From contig DKQD01000202.1 of assembly GCA_002474345.1 (NCBI GenBank), positions 1 through 6,212 of the forward strand: a stretch of DNA of 6,212 nt, given 5' to 3'. The notes under the pieces were generated by a model, which ran no database searches, was not told the origin of the DNA, and worked only from the letters and a program-made list of their open reading frames with translations. The translations under genes were made by a program, and so were the position numbers. This document shows positions 1-6,164 of the stretch, one piece after another. The DNA comes from Bacteriovoracaceae bacterium UBA7317. Lineage in GTDB: Bacteria > Bdellovibrionota > Bacteriovoracia > Bacteriovoracales > Bacteriovoracaceae. Positions within the stretch are counted from its first letter, which is position 1; each line of letters starts with the position of its first letter.

Positions 1-440
1 CATGGGCTTCTGTGCTATGGCCCCAAAGTAGTGGAAATGAGGGAGTCCCTCTTTTCATTGTTAATTGTCATTTAGACCACGTTCTAGAAAAGACAAGAAA
101 TTTGCAAGTTGAAGTTCTCTGCAAAGAGGTTTTTAAAATCAGGGATGAGGAAGAGCATCTTATCATTATGGGTGATTTTAATAGCCACCCGGAAAGTGAA
201 GTAAGAAAGGTCCTCCTAACGTTTTTTCCTTGCTTGTATGACCCTTGGAAATCTCTGGGGCTAGAGGAGGAAGCATCTCATCATAAATTTGGTAAAGAAA
301 GAGATGCTGGTTCGAGAATTGACTGGATTATGGTCGATAAACGCTTTGAAGCAGAGGAGATTTACTTAGATAAAATCCAAAAAGAAGGTCTTTTTCCGTC
401 AGACCATTACCCTTTAAAATGCACTTTAAAGCTAAATTAA
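1..440 (+). CDS. Endonuclease/exonuclease/phosphatase (EEP) family protein, 3' part
   Basis: Metal-dependent phosphodiesterase or nuclease of the EEP fold (the family of exonuclease III, DNase I, sphingomyelinase and related phosphatases). The reading frame is open to base 3 (first complete codon), so the true start lies outside the window; the GTG at position 12 is internal. Visible are the family's C-terminal motifs in the right order: NCHLDH (63-80), the catalytic GDFN (171-182), RIDWIM (315-332) and SDHYP (399-413), which carries the catalytic Asp-His. About 145 residues remain. EEP proteins of this simple type are usually about 250-280 residues, so the first half, including the metal-binding Glu, is missing only because of the window edge. 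Family membership is clear from the motifs. The substrate (DNA, phospholipid, inositol phosphate) cannot be read from this part. The next gene starts 84 bases downstream. Confidence 0.9.
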   Translation, partial: WASVLWPQSSGNEGVPLFIVNCHLDHVLEKTRNLQVEVLCKEVFKIRDEEEHLIIMGDFNSHPESEVRKVLLTFFPCLYDPWKSLGLEEEASHHKFGKERDAGSRIDWIMVDKRFEAEEIYLDKIQKEGLFPSDHYPLKCTLKLN

Positions 441-463
441 CATATGACTGGTAAGATCAATCT

Positions 464-592
464 ATGGTATGGACAGAGGACAACAAGCCAACTGGCCATT
501 ATCGTTTAGTAAGGGAATTTTGGAATGGAAGGTGGAATGATCGAAGCAGGGAACAATATTCCTATGAGCTCCGAGTCAGTTTTAGATGTTGA
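464..592 (+). other. Short aromatic-rich reading frame overlapping the next gene's start
   Basis: ATG 464 to TGA 590-592 encodes 42 residues in a frame different from both the EEP gene and the 525-968 gene. Its composition is unusual for a chance frame: four Trp-like positions and many Tyr, Arg and Glu residues, for example GHYRLVREFW and REQYSYELR. The pattern loosely recalls the small Trp/Arg/Tyr domain that accompanies ImuB or DnaE2 translesion polymerases (DUF6504-like), but this is from memory and weak. A stop (452-454) sits 12 bases before the ATG and I see no strong ribosome site. It may be a remnant of a lost gene, a tiny overlapping gene, or chance. Confidence 0.2.
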
Positions 593-968
593 AGACCTTA
601 TAAAGAAGTCTCTTAAAGCAGGGGAGGGTATTGCAAGTTACAAAAACCAGCTCCCAAAAAATAGTCACACTTATAGTCAATCTGAAATATCAAAAGAGGA
701 GCATTTCATCGATTTAAATGGGGTTAGTGAACTTAATTCTCTAATGTATGAAAGTGAAAATTTAGATATTGAAGAGATTAGAAATACAATTAAAAAGGTT
801 TCTGAAAATCAGGTAAAATCCCATATTGTTAAAATTCAAAAAGAGCTCTCTCTTTTAGGAAAATGCTTAAATCAAATGGATTATAAATACCTTGCTTTAA
901 AGGCAGCATATGCTTCAAAAGACTTAGACCAAATTTTGGAAGTTTTTAAGAAAAAGCACCTGCATTAG
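525..968 (+). CDS. Hypothetical protein, small, predicted helical C-terminal half
   Basis: A 147-residue protein I do not recognise. ATG 525 is preceded by AAGGGA with eight bases of spacing, the best Shine-Dalgarno here; in-frame ATGs at 537 and 564 are alternatives. There is no signal peptide or membrane segment, so it is probably cytoplasmic. Residues 1-60 are polar and low in structure. Residues from about 75 (DIEEIRNTIKKV) to the end are rich in Leu, Lys, Glu and Ile with heptad-like spacing, suggesting helices or a short coiled coil, ending in a basic tail (KKKHLH). It may be read with the EEP gene upstream, but the 84-base gap makes that uncertain. It converges with the recombinase fragment on the other strand, whose stop lies 23 bases beyond its own. 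The Lys/Glu-rich composition matches the neighbouring genes, supporting a real gene. Confidence 0.6.
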   Translation: MEGGMIEAGNNIPMSSESVLDVEDLIKKSLKAGEGIASYKNQLPKNSHTYSQSEISKEEHFIDLNGVSELNSLMYESENLDIEEIRNTIKKVSENQVKSHIVKIQKELSLLGKCLNQMDYKYLALKAAYASKDLDQILEVFKKKHLH

Positions 969-991
969 TTTTTGGAAAAGGGTTCAAAATT

Positions 992-1291
992 TTAAATTCT
1001 GGAAGATTCGGAAATAATTTGATTTTGGTTTAACCACTTATAAAAAGAGTTCAAGGCAGCGAGGCAGTTTCTTTTTGTCCCTAGAGAAAGGGTCCTTTCT
1101 TTATTTTTAATTTGAGTAACGGTATCTAACCACCTTACAAAATCAATATGGTGAGAATCCCAGTTTGTAGGGTTAAACTCTTCTTTTTCAATCAAAAAAA
1201 ATCTTAAGACATAATGCCTTAAATTGGATGCATGCCGATTATCTTCTTCAAGGTACCTGACGGCCAATGCTTCTATTTCTTGCTTTGTCAT
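992..1291 (-). CDS. Solo N-terminal (core-binding, SAM-like) domain of a tyrosine recombinase
   Basis: A protein of about 99 residues starting MTKQEIEALA and ending in SSRI. It matches the helical core-binding domain that precedes the catalytic domain in phage-type integrases and XerC/D: an N-terminal helix region with YLEEDN and HYVLRFFL, a middle HIDFVRWLD, then GTKRNCLAALNSFYKWL followed by NQII. The last block corresponds to the usual 'L..L.SFY.WL...G.I' end of that domain. The stop falls exactly where the Arg/His/Tyr catalytic domain should begin, and none is encoded beyond it. The frame is nevertheless intact. ATG 1291 is preferred because GGA lies eight bases upstream; the frame extends to ATG 1336 (114 residues). 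It could be a truncated integrase remnant or a retained DNA-binding protein. A second, broken copy lies at 5853-6055. Confidence 0.7.
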   Translation of the reverse strand: MTKQEIEALAVRYLEEDNRHASNLRHYVLRFFLIEKEEFNPTNWDSHHIDFVRWLDTVTQIKNKERTLSLGTKRNCLAALNSFYKWLNQNQIISESSRI

Positions 1292-1336
1292 TTTTAAAAT
1301 CCAACATTTAAAGTAGAGTGGCCAATTACAACTCAT

Positions 1337-1517
1337 TTAAAACCAATTTATTAAGTCTCTTAACCTAGGAAACAAAAAAGACTCCTAAAAATCTTTGATA
1401 AAAAATAAGAAAAAATCAAAAAATTTCATCTTTTTGATCAGATGGTTTCTTTTTTGTAACCAAAATAAAAAATAGATTTGTGATATTGATGATCGTCTTT
1501 ATTGGTGATAACTCTCA
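1337..1517. other. AT-rich divergent intergenic region
   Basis: This 181-base gap separates the minus-strand recombinase fragment from the plus-strand regulator gene, so it should hold promoters for both directions. It is extremely AT-rich with many A and T runs. Apart from the inverted repeat at 1415-1438 I see no clear -35/-10 pair. A TTGTAA at 1454-1459 and a TGTGATATT stretch at 1480-1488 are present but not at standard spacing. I see no RNA gene or further reading frame. Confidence 0.5.
1415..1438. promoter_or_regulatory. Inverted repeat upstream of the regulator (possible operator)
   Basis: ATCAAAAA (1415-1422) and TTTTTGAT (1431-1438) are perfect inverted 8-bp arms around an eight-base spacer, 80 bases before the regulator's first ATG. 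The arms could form a weak hairpin or act as a dimer-binding dyad, for example for autoregulation by the regulator. In such A/T-run-rich DNA an 8-bp dyad may also arise by chance. There is no GC-rich stem, so it is not a convincing terminator. Confidence 0.3.
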
Positions 1518-2357
1518 ATGAGTGAGTACTTTTTAAGTAGATCCCTTTTTCAAAAAAAGGAAAATGGTATGCCTTTGCAAGACATTGCTTGGAAGATCAT
1601 TGAAGATTCGTGCAAAAGAAAATTTGGAACTTCATCGACGAGAAGGCTATCAAGAGAAGCAGGGTTTAGTCACAGCACATTAAACCTTTTCAAAAATGGC
1701 CATAGAAACCTTTCTGAATCGACTGTTAAAAGGCTCTTTGAGTTATTAGATTTAACTGGGAGCGAGAAAAATATTATTCTTGATTGTGTCGGGAATATTC
1801 AAAAAGAAAAATTTAAGCCCTCTATAATAGAGGAGAAAGAACCTAAAAAGATTGATGAAAGTGAGGAAGTCAAAACTCTTTTAGATGACAATAAGCTTGT
1901 GGTTTTAAAAGAGCTTATGCACTTAAATACTTTTGAGAAAACCCTTGAGTCTATTAGTGAAAAGATAGGCTTAGATATGGCAACGACTTATGACATGCTC
2001 TGCAAACTTGAAAAACTGGGATTTGTTGTTAAAAAAACAGATTCATTGTGGGAGCTTGTTGATGACTCTGAGCACGTACAAATTCCGACTCCTCCTATGA
2101 GCTTAAAAACCATAAGAACTTTCCATCAAGCAAACCTAACTGATGCAATAGGCGAGCTCTATTCGGGTGACAATGAAAAATATAAAAGTAGGTATATAAC
2201 CTCCATAACTTTCCCCGCAGACTTAGAAAAGTTACCCATGGCAAAAGAACTTGTTGATAAGTTCAAAAAAGACTTAAGTAATCTTATGGGAACCAGTGAA
2301 TCCTTAGACAACGTTTTTCAGCTCAATATTGCTTTAATTCCTAAAACAAACAACTAA
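1518..2357 (+). CDS. TIGR02147-family (DUF4423) putative transcriptional regulator
   Basis: A 279-residue putative cytoplasmic DNA-binding regulator. Residues about 37-85 form a helix-turn-helix domain (STRRLSREAGFSHSTLNLFKNG, then NLSESTVKRLFELLDL), the typical 'small loop, then G-R-LS, then A-LGL' layout of TIGR02147 N-termini. Residues about 137-180 look like a winged-helix segment (ISEKIGLDMATTYDMLCKLEKLGFV). The C-terminal part carries the family signature FHQANL (around His203), the 'ITFPADLEKLP' strand and the terminal VFQLNIALIP (around Gln268). These match DUF4423 as I know it; the region between the HTH and the winged helix seems shorter than usual. The function of the family is not settled; a regulator of adjacent secreted-protein genes is my inference. 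ATG 1518 has no good ribosome site. The in-frame ATG 1569 has AAGGA seven bases upstream and would still give the complete HTH (262 residues). Confidence 0.85.
   Translation: MSEYFLSRSLFQKKENGMPLQDIAWKIIEDSCKRKFGTSSTRRLSREAGFSHSTLNLFKNGHRNLSESTVKRLFELLDLTGSEKNIILDCVGNIQKEKFKPSIIEEKEPKKIDESEEVKTLLDDNKLVVLKELMHLNTFEKTLESISEKIGLDMATTYDMLCKLEKLGFVVKKTDSLWELVDDSEHVQIPTPPMSLKTIRTFHQANLTDAIGELYSGDNEKYKSRYITSITFPADLEKLPMAKELVDKFKKDLSNLMGTSESLDNVFQLNIALIPKTNN
1544..1561 (+). promoter_or_regulatory. Internal ribosome site for ATG 1569, within a small hairpin
   Basis: AAGGA (1557-1561) sits seven bases before the in-frame ATG 1569 and is far better than anything before ATG 1518, so 1569 may be the true start of the regulator. 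CCTTTTT (1544-1550) is perfectly complementary to AAAAAGG (1554-1560) with a three-base loop, so the ribosome site could be partly masked in the mRNA. The stem is mostly A-U and therefore weak. Confidence 0.4.
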
Positions 2358-2391
2358 AAAACTCTAATCTTTGGGACTTAGAAGAGAATGT

Positions 2392-2435
2392 GTCTAACTT
2401 TTAGATAGACTAATGATGTTGCCACGTCTATCTAA
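2392..2435. promoter_or_regulatory. Candidate operator: perfect 10-bp inverted repeat plus a third half-site
   Basis: TTAGATAGAC (2401-2410) and GTCTATCTAA (2426-2435) are perfect inverted repeats separated by 15 bases. A third related half-site, GTCTAACTT (2392-2400), lies in the same orientation as the right arm, so GTCTAWCT occurs three times in 44 bases. The cluster sits in the 91-base gap between the regulator and gene A, just upstream of A's start. That position suits control of the A-B-C operon, possibly by the regulator next door. There is no T-run after the right arm, so it does not look like an intrinsic terminator. A TTGCCA (2419-2424) inside the spacer could be a -35 element, but no good -10 follows at proper spacing. 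Confidence 0.5.
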
Positions 2436-2463
2436 TTAGGTACTTAAAATGAATAGGTGTCCT

Positions 2464-3534
2464 ATGAAAATAAGAAAAATTATATTTGCTGTTATTCTAT
2501 CCTTTAGTTTTAGTGCATATGCGTCTTTGCCAACAGATGTTGGTGGAGGAGGCTTTGTCATCAAGTGTACTGATGAGTTAGGTGATGATCATTATCGAAC
2601 TTTTGATGTTTGGGAACAGTCCAAAATGCTTCAAGTAGACTCATATGGTCTAAAAGGAAAGAACTGGAAAGAGAAGGTTCACTTTGCCTTAAACCGCTTA
2701 AAGAGAGTCGATTATCTCTTCGCACTTGCTATTATAGACGTCATTAAAGATTTAGAAAAAAACATGGGAAGTTACTTAGTTAAAAACCTGACTTTCCCTG
2801 ATATTAAAGATTACACCGATATTGTCATAAGTAAGTCTTGCGTAAAAATTCCTGCAGCTTTCCAAATAAACGTGCCTTTTAATGGGCAAAAGAAATTTTA
2901 CTTTTCTCTAGACGTTTGGAGGAATTTAGATGAATTCAATAAAGCTTCATTAGTTCTCCATGAAGCTATTTATAAAGTTCTTAAAGATATTGAAGATGTT
3001 CCAAACAGCGATTTCGTAAGATATTTTAACTTTTTCATTTCCTCTGATTTAATGGAAGTAGTTTCTAGAGAAGAGTATTTCCAGTATAGGTACTCGAGGC
3101 AATTAAGCCTCATTAAAACGGCGAAACTAAAACTTAAGTCTTTGAAACTGGTTATTTTGCATGTGCTTTCAATGAATCCTGAAGCAGAAGCAACCAAGAA
3201 CGTAGTTTCAAGATTTGTTTCTTGGATTCCGCTCGCGATAATGGCACCAAACTATCCTGTTCAAGGCTCATTAAATATCGATACAATCGATCCTTTAGAT
3301 TTGGATTACATAACCTCAGTTCTTCAGGATGAAAGAGTAAGTTTTGACTCTCTCATCCATATAATCCTTTTTAGAAATAGTGTAACTGGTACCTTAGACA
3401 ATATTCTAAATTTTGTGGAGATGAAGGAACTTTTGGACGGTTCAAATTTAACGATAGAAAATATAAATAATTTGTTTAAAAATGTTGATGACTATCTAGA
3501 TAATGAGTGGAAGTTGTTTTTAGAAATGGTTTAA
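2464..3534 (+). CDS. Gene A: exported protein of unknown function, paralogue of gene B
   Basis: I do not recognise a named family. From ATG 2464 (AGGTG five bases upstream) the protein is 356 residues and begins with a classical signal peptide: basic MKIRK, hydrophobic core IIFAVILSFSFS, and cleavage after AYA. The in-frame ATG 2449 would add MNRCP and is also possible. The mature part begins with a Gly-rich segment (DVGGGGF). Two cysteines follow, in VIKCTDELG and SKSCVK, about 91 residues apart and likely disulfide-bonded in the periplasm. About 40 residues later comes KASLVLHEAIYK, then VRYFNFFISSD. Such 'LxLHExxY' proteins are common secreted proteins in Bdellovibrionota in my recollection. 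The HE pair recalls metallopeptidases, but there is no HExxH, so an enzyme activity is not supported. It is the first gene of the A-B-C run; its stop overlaps gene B's ribosome site. Confidence 0.8.
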   Translation: MKIRKIIFAVILSFSFSAYASLPTDVGGGGFVIKCTDELGDDHYRTFDVWEQSKMLQVDSYGLKGKNWKEKVHFALNRLKRVDYLFALAIIDVIKDLEKNMGSYLVKNLTFPDIKDYTDIVISKSCVKIPAAFQINVPFNGQKKFYFSLDVWRNLDEFNKASLVLHEAIYKVLKDIEDVPNSDFVRYFNFFISSDLMEVVSREEYFQYRYSRQLSLIKTAKLKLKSLKLVILHVLSMNPEAEATKNVVSRFVSWIPLAIMAPNYPVQGSLNIDTIDPLDLDYITSVLQDERVSFDSLIHIILFRNSVTGTLDNILNFVEMKELLDGSNLTIENINNLFKNVDDYLDNEWKLFLEMV

Positions 3535-3549
3535 GGCGGAGCTTTTAGT

Positions 3550-4590
3550 ATGAAATCCCACATTTTATTATTCTTTCTTTGTTGTGGTTTTGGAAAGGTG
3601 TATGCTGAAAATTTACGGGTTGTAAGTTGCATAGATGAGTTAGGAATAGAAAGGTTTGTAGCCTACGACATATGGAAGCAATCGGCAATGTTTCCTGAAT
3701 CGAATTATGATGTCGGCGGCGAAAATTGGGAAGAAAAAGTAAAATATGTCATAAAGAAAGTTTCAACATTTGAACCACTTTTTGCAAAAGGTCTAGAGAA
3801 AAATTTTAAGGAACTATTAGCTGAGCTAGATGAAAGCTTTGTCGATAGGATTATTTCACGAGGGGCCAGTGAAAGAGAAGTCTATGACTTTGGAGGGGAG
3901 ACTTGTGAAATTAAAGATATTTCTATGTCATTTGAGGAACCTTTTTATAAGCAAAAAAACTTATACATTTCACGAAAGATTTGGGAAAAACTGGACCACC
4001 CTGATAAAGCATCCCTCATTTTAAATGAATTATTTCGTCGGTCGATTTTAGATTTTGATAATGCTTCAATTGAAGAATACGTAAGTTACGTAACGTTTTT
4101 TTTGCTATCAGACCTTTCAGAGAATATAGAGAGCTCTGAGTATTTTAAATTTAGGTTTAGCAGGCAGTATAGAACCTTTTCAAAGGTTAGGTCTCAACTA
4201 GAAAAAATTAAGCAAATTACAGCTTTAGAGCTTCTTAAACACGATAACGTGAACATCCTCAAGTTTATTTCGAAAAGGTCTCTAAGGTATGCCTTATATA
4301 TTTTTACGGTGGCACCAACAAAATTTAATCTCGACTTATTTATGATGGATGATGGTTTGTCTGAAAAAGATTTTGTGAAATACCTATTAGATGAATCCAT
4401 TAAAACTAAAGGAGTCAATGGGATCCTCTATATTCATCCCATTCCTCAATTGGTAAAAATAGTAAATGGTTTTTCTGAAACAAAGCAATTTTTAGAAGAT
4501 TCTTCACTAAAAAACCTTAACATCTTTTATCAAAAATTAGACGAATTTTTAGATGATAATTGGGGAAGATTAATTAATCGGAAACGTTAA
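3550..4590 (+). CDS. Gene B: exported protein of unknown function, paralogue of gene A
   Basis: A 346-residue protein with a signal peptide (MKSHILLFFLCCGFGKVYA, cleavage before ENL). ATG 3550 is preceded by a strong ribosome site AAGGCGGAG that overlaps gene A's stop codon; the gap to A is 15 bases, so the two are surely co-transcribed. It aligns with A throughout: CIDELG versus CTDELG, YDIWKQSAMF versus FDVWEQSKML, Cys27 and Cys119 matching A's cysteine pair at nearly equal spacing, LYISRKIW and KASLILNE versus KASLVLHE, YFKFRFSRQ versus YFQYRYSRQ, and a C-terminal DEFLDDNW versus DDYLDNEW. A's His of the HE pair is Asn159 here, so that position is not conserved. A and B therefore arose by tandem duplication followed by strong divergence. 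Function is unknown; the likely location is the periplasm or outside the cell. Confidence 0.8.
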   Translation: MKSHILLFFLCCGFGKVYAENLRVVSCIDELGIERFVAYDIWKQSAMFPESNYDVGGENWEEKVKYVIKKVSTFEPLFAKGLEKNFKELLAELDESFVDRIISRGASEREVYDFGGETCEIKDISMSFEEPFYKQKNLYISRKIWEKLDHPDKASLILNELFRRSILDFDNASIEEYVSYVTFFLLSDLSENIESSEYFKFRFSRQYRTFSKVRSQLEKIKQITALELLKHDNVNILKFISKRSLRYALYIFTVAPTKFNLDLFMMDDGLSEKDFVKYLLDESIKTKGVNGILYIHPIPQLVKIVNGFSETKQFLEDSSLKNLNIFYQKLDEFLDDNWGRLINRKR

Positions 4591-4606
4591 TAAAGAAGAT
4601 TATCTG

Positions 4607-5848
4607 TTGAAAAAATTAAAAATAATTTTCGTTGGCCTATTTTTTGTAGTTTTTGAGTGTTATTGCAAAAGCTTTGAGTCTTACGTTCACTTAGAGAGCT
4701 TTGTTGGTGAGGCACCAGCCAAAACTTACTTTGATGATGAAGGCCACTTATATTTTAAGAGTCATCTATACCGGCTTAGTCTATCTTCACCCCATTCTGT
4801 TATCAGGTCTAGACCTAAAAATAAGTTTGTTTGCGAAAAATGTGAATATGCTCTAGACGATACTATTAAAGATTTAATTCAAAATTTTATGGAAGGGGAT
4901 TTGAATGGTGAAAGCTTTGATCTCCTTCTTAATGAAATCAAGACCAGAATTGAGCTTCAATTCCCTCTTCATTCTCGTTTTTTCCTTGAAGTTATTGAAA
5001 ACTCTCTTCAGAAGAAGGTCCACTACACTTCAGAAATTGGTCCTTATTTGAATAATTTGGATAATATGCTTTTTAAAAAGCTCTCTTTTGATTTTAACGT
5101 TAAGTTCCCCGTGACATTTCGGTACTTAGAAAATGAAGGCTTTAATGGCTATGGTGTTTCTCTTTTATTAAGAAGAGAAGATTTAAAAGTTATAAAGGAG
5201 AGTGAGGAACTAAAAAAATTAACAATGCTTGGCATGGTCTTCTCGTCTTTAAAGCAAGTTTTTAGAGGAATTATTTATAAATATAGCTGTCATTTAGAGG
5301 TCGATGAAAATAGGGTCAATTCGAGGCTCATCCATTTACTTTCAAAAAAAGGTAACCCTGAATACTTTGATAAAAATCAGTTTAAGAGGTTTATTTTTAA
5401 AAGAGAATATGAGCAGATCTTTATGGTCATTGAAGCCATAGAGTCTAACTTCCCTTTAATTATAACTTTTTTAAAAAAGGGATTACAAAATAAAAATGAC
5501 AGAGGTGTTAGTGGTGATAATAAAACTTATGTCAAAAATCAAAAAGCTCTCACGGAGTTCTTGTCCAGAATTATAAACAATATTGAATCAGTTGTTTCAT
5601 ATCCAGATAAGATCGCGAGGTTGGCAAGAATTGACGATCCAGAAATTCCTAGGCCTGTTAAATGCCACCCTTTTTTCAGTGTGTTATCAAAGCCCTATGT
5701 CGTTGATACGATTAGAGAAGCTATTAAACAAACTAAAAAGCCAAATGGTTCTTATGACACAAAAGCTTTAGAAGCTTTGGGAGAATCCCTAAAAGATCTA
5801 TCACGGGAAGCCTTAAATAAAATGGATAAGGTCATTTTAACCTATTAA
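4607..5848 (+). CDS. Gene C: putative exported protein of unknown function
   Basis: A 413-residue protein starting at TTG 4607, with AAAGAAGA (4592-4599) seven bases upstream and 16 bases after gene B, so it is the third gene of the same operon. The N-terminus is a signal sequence or anchor: MKKLK followed by hydrophobic IIFVGLFFVVF. The cleavage area (ECYCKS) is unusual; no proper lipobox is seen, so it may be cleaved by signal peptidase I or stay anchored. The rest is soluble, rich in Lys, Glu, Phe and Leu. Notable are a CEKC pair (Cys76, Cys79), single cysteines in YSCHLEV (228) and VKCHPFF (353), and a polar stretch KNDRGVSGDNK. I find no clear similarity to A or B beyond the general secreted style, and no recognised domain. 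Its stop is five bases from the end of the broken recombinase copy on the other strand. Confidence 0.75.
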   Translation: MKKLKIIFVGLFFVVFECYCKSFESYVHLESFVGEAPAKTYFDDEGHLYFKSHLYRLSLSSPHSVIRSRPKNKFVCEKCEYALDDTIKDLIQNFMEGDLNGESFDLLLNEIKTRIELQFPLHSRFFLEVIENSLQKKVHYTSEIGPYLNNLDNMLFKKLSFDFNVKFPVTFRYLENEGFNGYGVSLLLRREDLKVIKESEELKKLTMLGMVFSSLKQVFRGIIYKYSCHLEVDENRVNSRLIHLLSKKGNPEYFDKNQFKRFIFKREYEQIFMVIEAIESNFPLIITFLKKGLQNKNDRGVSGDNKTYVKNQKALTEFLSRIINNIESVVSYPDKIARLARIDDPEIPRPVKCHPFFSVLSKPYVVDTIREAIKQTKKPNGSYDTKALEALGESLKDLSREALNKMDKVILTY

Positions 5849-5852
5849 AAAA

Positions 5853-6055
5853 CTAAATCGTCTGCTTTTTTACCAATATTTTATTTTCTTTTAACCATTT
5901 TTAAAAAGAGTTTTTCTTTGTCTTTTAGTCGAGTTACTTTCAGACAAAAAAAATCCCAAGACATAGTGCTTAAGGTTTGATGAGTGGTGATTGTCTTCCT
6001 CAAGGTATTTTATTGCGAGTCCTTCGATATCATTTCTTGCCTTCAAATTTTCCAT
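5853..6055 (-). pseudogene. Degraded second copy of the tyrosine recombinase N-terminal domain
   Basis: Read on the minus strand, three blocks in three different frames match the protein at 992-1291 in the same order. Block 1 (6055-5939) starts ATG and contains IEGLAIKYLEEDN and HYVLGFFLSE; over 30 aligned positions 22 are identical to copy 1. Block 2 (5937-5911) reads VTRLKDKEK against VTQIKNKER. Block 3 (5900-5853) reads KWLKENKILVKKQTI then stop, against KWLNQNQIISESSRI then stop. About 21 residues are lost between blocks 1 and 2, and about 15 between 2 and 3, each with a frameshift. The only open product from ATG 6055 would be about 54 residues. Like copy 1, it ends where the catalytic domain would begin. 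The DNA also matches (for example CAAAAAAAATC and CAAGGTA in both), so this is a true diverged homologue. Confidence 0.75.
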
Positions 6056-6164
6056 TTACTTTAGATAGCTAACTGCCATTTTGCGTAAAAAAGTTAAGAA
6101 ATTTTTTAAACTATATCTTTTGAGGAAAGATAATTCCAAAAAGTGTTTATAAGAAAAGGGAAAA

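Noticed and set aside
485..500. GCCA-AC-TGGC mini-palindrome downstream of the EEP gene
   Set aside because: A 4-bp stem with a two-base loop and no T-run does not make a terminator.
2959..2976. LHEAIYK in gene A as a zinc metallopeptidase motif
   Set aside because: The pattern is HExxY/K, not HExxH, and the His is Asn in paralogue B, so protease activity is not supported.
2970..3197. Minus-strand 75-codon frame inside gene A
   Set aside because: It lies wholly within a signal-peptide gene that has a paralogue (B); it is a shadow frame without its own ribosome site or recognisable product.
3491..3504. CTATCTAGATAATG palindrome, similar to the operator motif
   Set aside because: It lies within the coding region of gene A, where it encodes the DYLDNEW motif conserved with gene B, so protein coding explains it.
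4194..4418. Minus-strand 74-codon frame inside gene B
   Set aside because: Shadow of gene B; no sign of independent coding.
5841..5876. A-run then T-run after gene C, possible bidirectional terminator
   Set aside because: The AAAAAA and TTTTTT arms enclose sequence with no GC-containing stem, so there is no convincing intrinsic terminator.
6060..6073. TTAGATAGCTAAC resembles the operator half-site TTAGATAGACTAA at 2401-2413
   Set aside because: It is a single imperfect site in AT-rich DNA with no dyad partner, so chance is a sufficient explanation.
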